DNA from: Gemmatimonadota bacterium | GTDB lineage: Bacteria > Gemmatimonadota > Gemmatimonadetes > Gemmatimonadales > Gemmatimonadaceae | NCBI GenBank assembly: GCA_003222065.1 | Contig: QHUV01000413.1 | Coordinates: 1-7,046, forward strand | Direction: 5' to 3' | DNA length: 7,046 nt | Shown here: piece after piece, positions 5,892 to 7,046 of the stretch | How positions within the stretch are numbered: position 1 is the first letter of the stretch | Layout: each line of letters starts with the position of its first letter | Program-made: the position numbers and the translations under genes | Notes under the pieces: generated by a model | The model's input: the letters and a program-made list of their open reading frames with translations, nothing else | Database searches by the model: none | What the model was told of the DNA's origin: nothing

Positions 5892-7046
5892 GTGACCACC
5901 GCGGTACGGGCGAACGGTGCTCGCCCCTCCCTGGGACGCCGCGTCCTCGCTCGACTTCCGAAGATCGGCGCCGCGCCGCTGCAGACGGAGCACCCGGCGG
6001 TAGCCTGGATTCTCTGGTCGATACTGCTCGCCGGCGCGACGGTCGCCATGTATTCGGTGCGTGGCCACATCGACCAAGCCCACGTCGTCCTTTTGTATTT
6101 GCTCATCGTGCTCGGCGCGAGCGCGAGCAGCGGCCGCAGTCTCGGCTTCACGCTCGCGGTCGTGGCGTTCGTATTGATCGACTATCTCTTCCAGCCGCCG
6201 TACAACCAGTTCAGTATCGGCAAGCCGCTCGATTGGTTGGTGCTCATCGCGTTCCTGACGACGGCGATTGTCGCCACGCAGCTACTGGCGCGCGCGCGGG
6301 CGGAGGCCGTCGAGGCACGCGCACGCGCGACCGAGGTGACGTCGCTTTCGCGGCTGGCTTCGGAGACGCTGAACGCCGGCCGTGCCGAAGAGGCGCTCGT
6401 CCGGATCGTCGACGTCATTCAAGGCACGCTCGGCGTCGGCGCGTGCGCGATCTGGCCATGGTCTCCAGAGCGCGGCTTCGGCGAGCGGATCACGAGCGGC
6501 GGCATCGAGACGCACCGGCTCGATCCCGATCCACTGGTACAGCGCGCGGCGGAACGCGGGGAGCCCCTCACTCTCTCGGTCGACGGCGCCATGGGTAGCC
6601 ATGAAACGGCCCCCGGCGCTCGTGAGCTGTTCTTACCGTTAGGCGTACAGACGCGTGTCGTCGGCGTGCTCGTCCTCGGCGATGATCGGCCGATCATCTT
6701 CGATCCGCCGAAGCAGCGCTTTCTCGCCGCGCTCACGTACTACGCGGCGTTGGGCATCGAGCGCGCCAGGCTCGTCCGCGAGGCCGAGCACGCCGCCGCG
6801 TTGCGCGAGGCGGACAAGATGAAGGACAATCTCCTCGCGTCCGTGTCGCACGATCTCCGCACGCCCCTTACGACGATCAAGGCACTCGCCCAGACCGCGG
6901 CCCTGCGCGGCGACACGGCGGCGGCGGCGATCGAGGAACAGGCCGATCGCCTAACGCGGCTCGTCGCCGATCTGCTCGACCTCTCGCGCATGAAGGGCGA
7001 CGCGTTTCGGGCCGCGCCCGACATCAACACCGCCGAAGATCTCATC
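5892..7046 (+). CDS. Membrane sensor histidine kinase (DUF4118-GAF-HisKA), C-terminus cut
   Basis: Sensor kinase of the KdpD-related group and evident partner of the preceding response regulator. The frame is open to the right edge (385 residues). Order seen: a basic N-terminal segment (1-34), four hydrophobic helices (about 36-53, 63-80, 84-101, 114-131) forming the DUF4118 membrane domain with YLFQPPYNQFSI between helices 3 and 4, a helical linker, a GAF-like domain (about 151-298), and the HisKA dimerisation domain with the H-box ASVSHDLRTPLTTIK; His320 is the phosphorylation site. The N, G1 and G2 boxes of the ATPase domain would lie beyond the window. Unlike Escherichia coli KdpD it has no N-terminal KdpD/universal-stress cytosolic region, so any potassium or c-di-AMP sensing through that region is absent. 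The GTG at 5892 follows the regulator stop after one base and has no separate strong ribosome site, so translation is probably coupled. Confidence 0.93.
   Translation, partial: MTTAVRANGARPSLGRRVLARLPKIGAAPLQTEHPAVAWILWSILLAGATVAMYSVRGHIDQAHVVLLYLLIVLGASASSGRSLGFTLAVVAFVLIDYLFQPPYNQFSIGKPLDWLVLIAFLTTAIVATQLLARARAEAVEARARATEVTSLSRLASETLNAGRAEEALVRIVDVIQGTLGVGACAIWPWSPERGFGERITSGGIETHRLDPDPLVQRAAERGEPLTLSVDGAMGSHETAPGARELFLPLGVQTRVVGVLVLGDDRPIIFDPPKQRFLAALTYYAALGIERARLVREAEHAAALREADKMKDNLLASVSHDLRTPLTTIKALAQTAALRGDTAAAAIEEQADRLTRLVADLLDLSRMKGDAFRAAPDINTAEDLI

Noticed and set aside
4925..6151. A long open frame on the minus strand (408 codons) opposite the response regulator and kinase
   Set aside because: It is antisense to genes with complete diagnostic motifs; long antisense frames are expected in GC-rich coding DNA, and its product shows no recognisable domain.

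Overview
This is a GC-rich, gene-dense chromosomal window from a bacterium. The protein styles (a CBS-type site-2 protease family member, a DUF3108 lipoprotein-like protein, KdpE/KdpD-type regulators, many GTG starts) fit an environmental, high-GC lineage such as Gemmatimonadota or a neighbouring phylum. That placement is an inference from general protein style, not from a marker gene. No tRNA, rRNA, CRISPR array, transposase or phage gene was seen.

Layout. Bases 1-1241 (minus) hold most of an MgtE magnesium transporter whose C-terminus runs off the left edge. Just upstream on the same strand (1321-1647) is a 108-residue, very basic orphan protein with an AT-hook-like GGRPRKG stretch; a perfect 10-bp hairpin lies in its leader. 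After a 252-bp divergent intergenic region comes a 105-residue helical orphan on the plus strand (1900-2217). It converges on a minus-strand pair (2239-4085): a DUF3108 protein followed, with an ATGA stop/start overlap, by a six-helix-type site-2 metalloprotease. Between the convergent genes sits a 36-bp dispersed-repeat-like palindrome (2224-2259), and it supplies the last codons and the stop codon of the protease.

From 4058 to the right edge three genes run tightly on the plus strand: a 373-residue protein of no recognised family built from two copies of one domain, an OmpR/KdpE-type response regulator, and a membrane histidine kinase (DUF4118, GAF, HisKA) that is cut by the window edge before its ATPase domain. 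The regulator and kinase are almost certainly a two-component pair. The duplicated-domain protein is only 15 bp upstream of the regulator and probably shares its transcript.

The most interesting points are the duplicated-domain protein next to a two-component system, the evidence that its annotated 5' end (which overlaps the divergent DUF3108 gene head to head) is not the ancestral one, a 14-bp perfect inverted repeat placed exactly over the lipobox codons of the DUF3108 gene, and the capture of an intergenic palindrome as the protease C-terminus. I found no defence, mobile or biosynthetic system.
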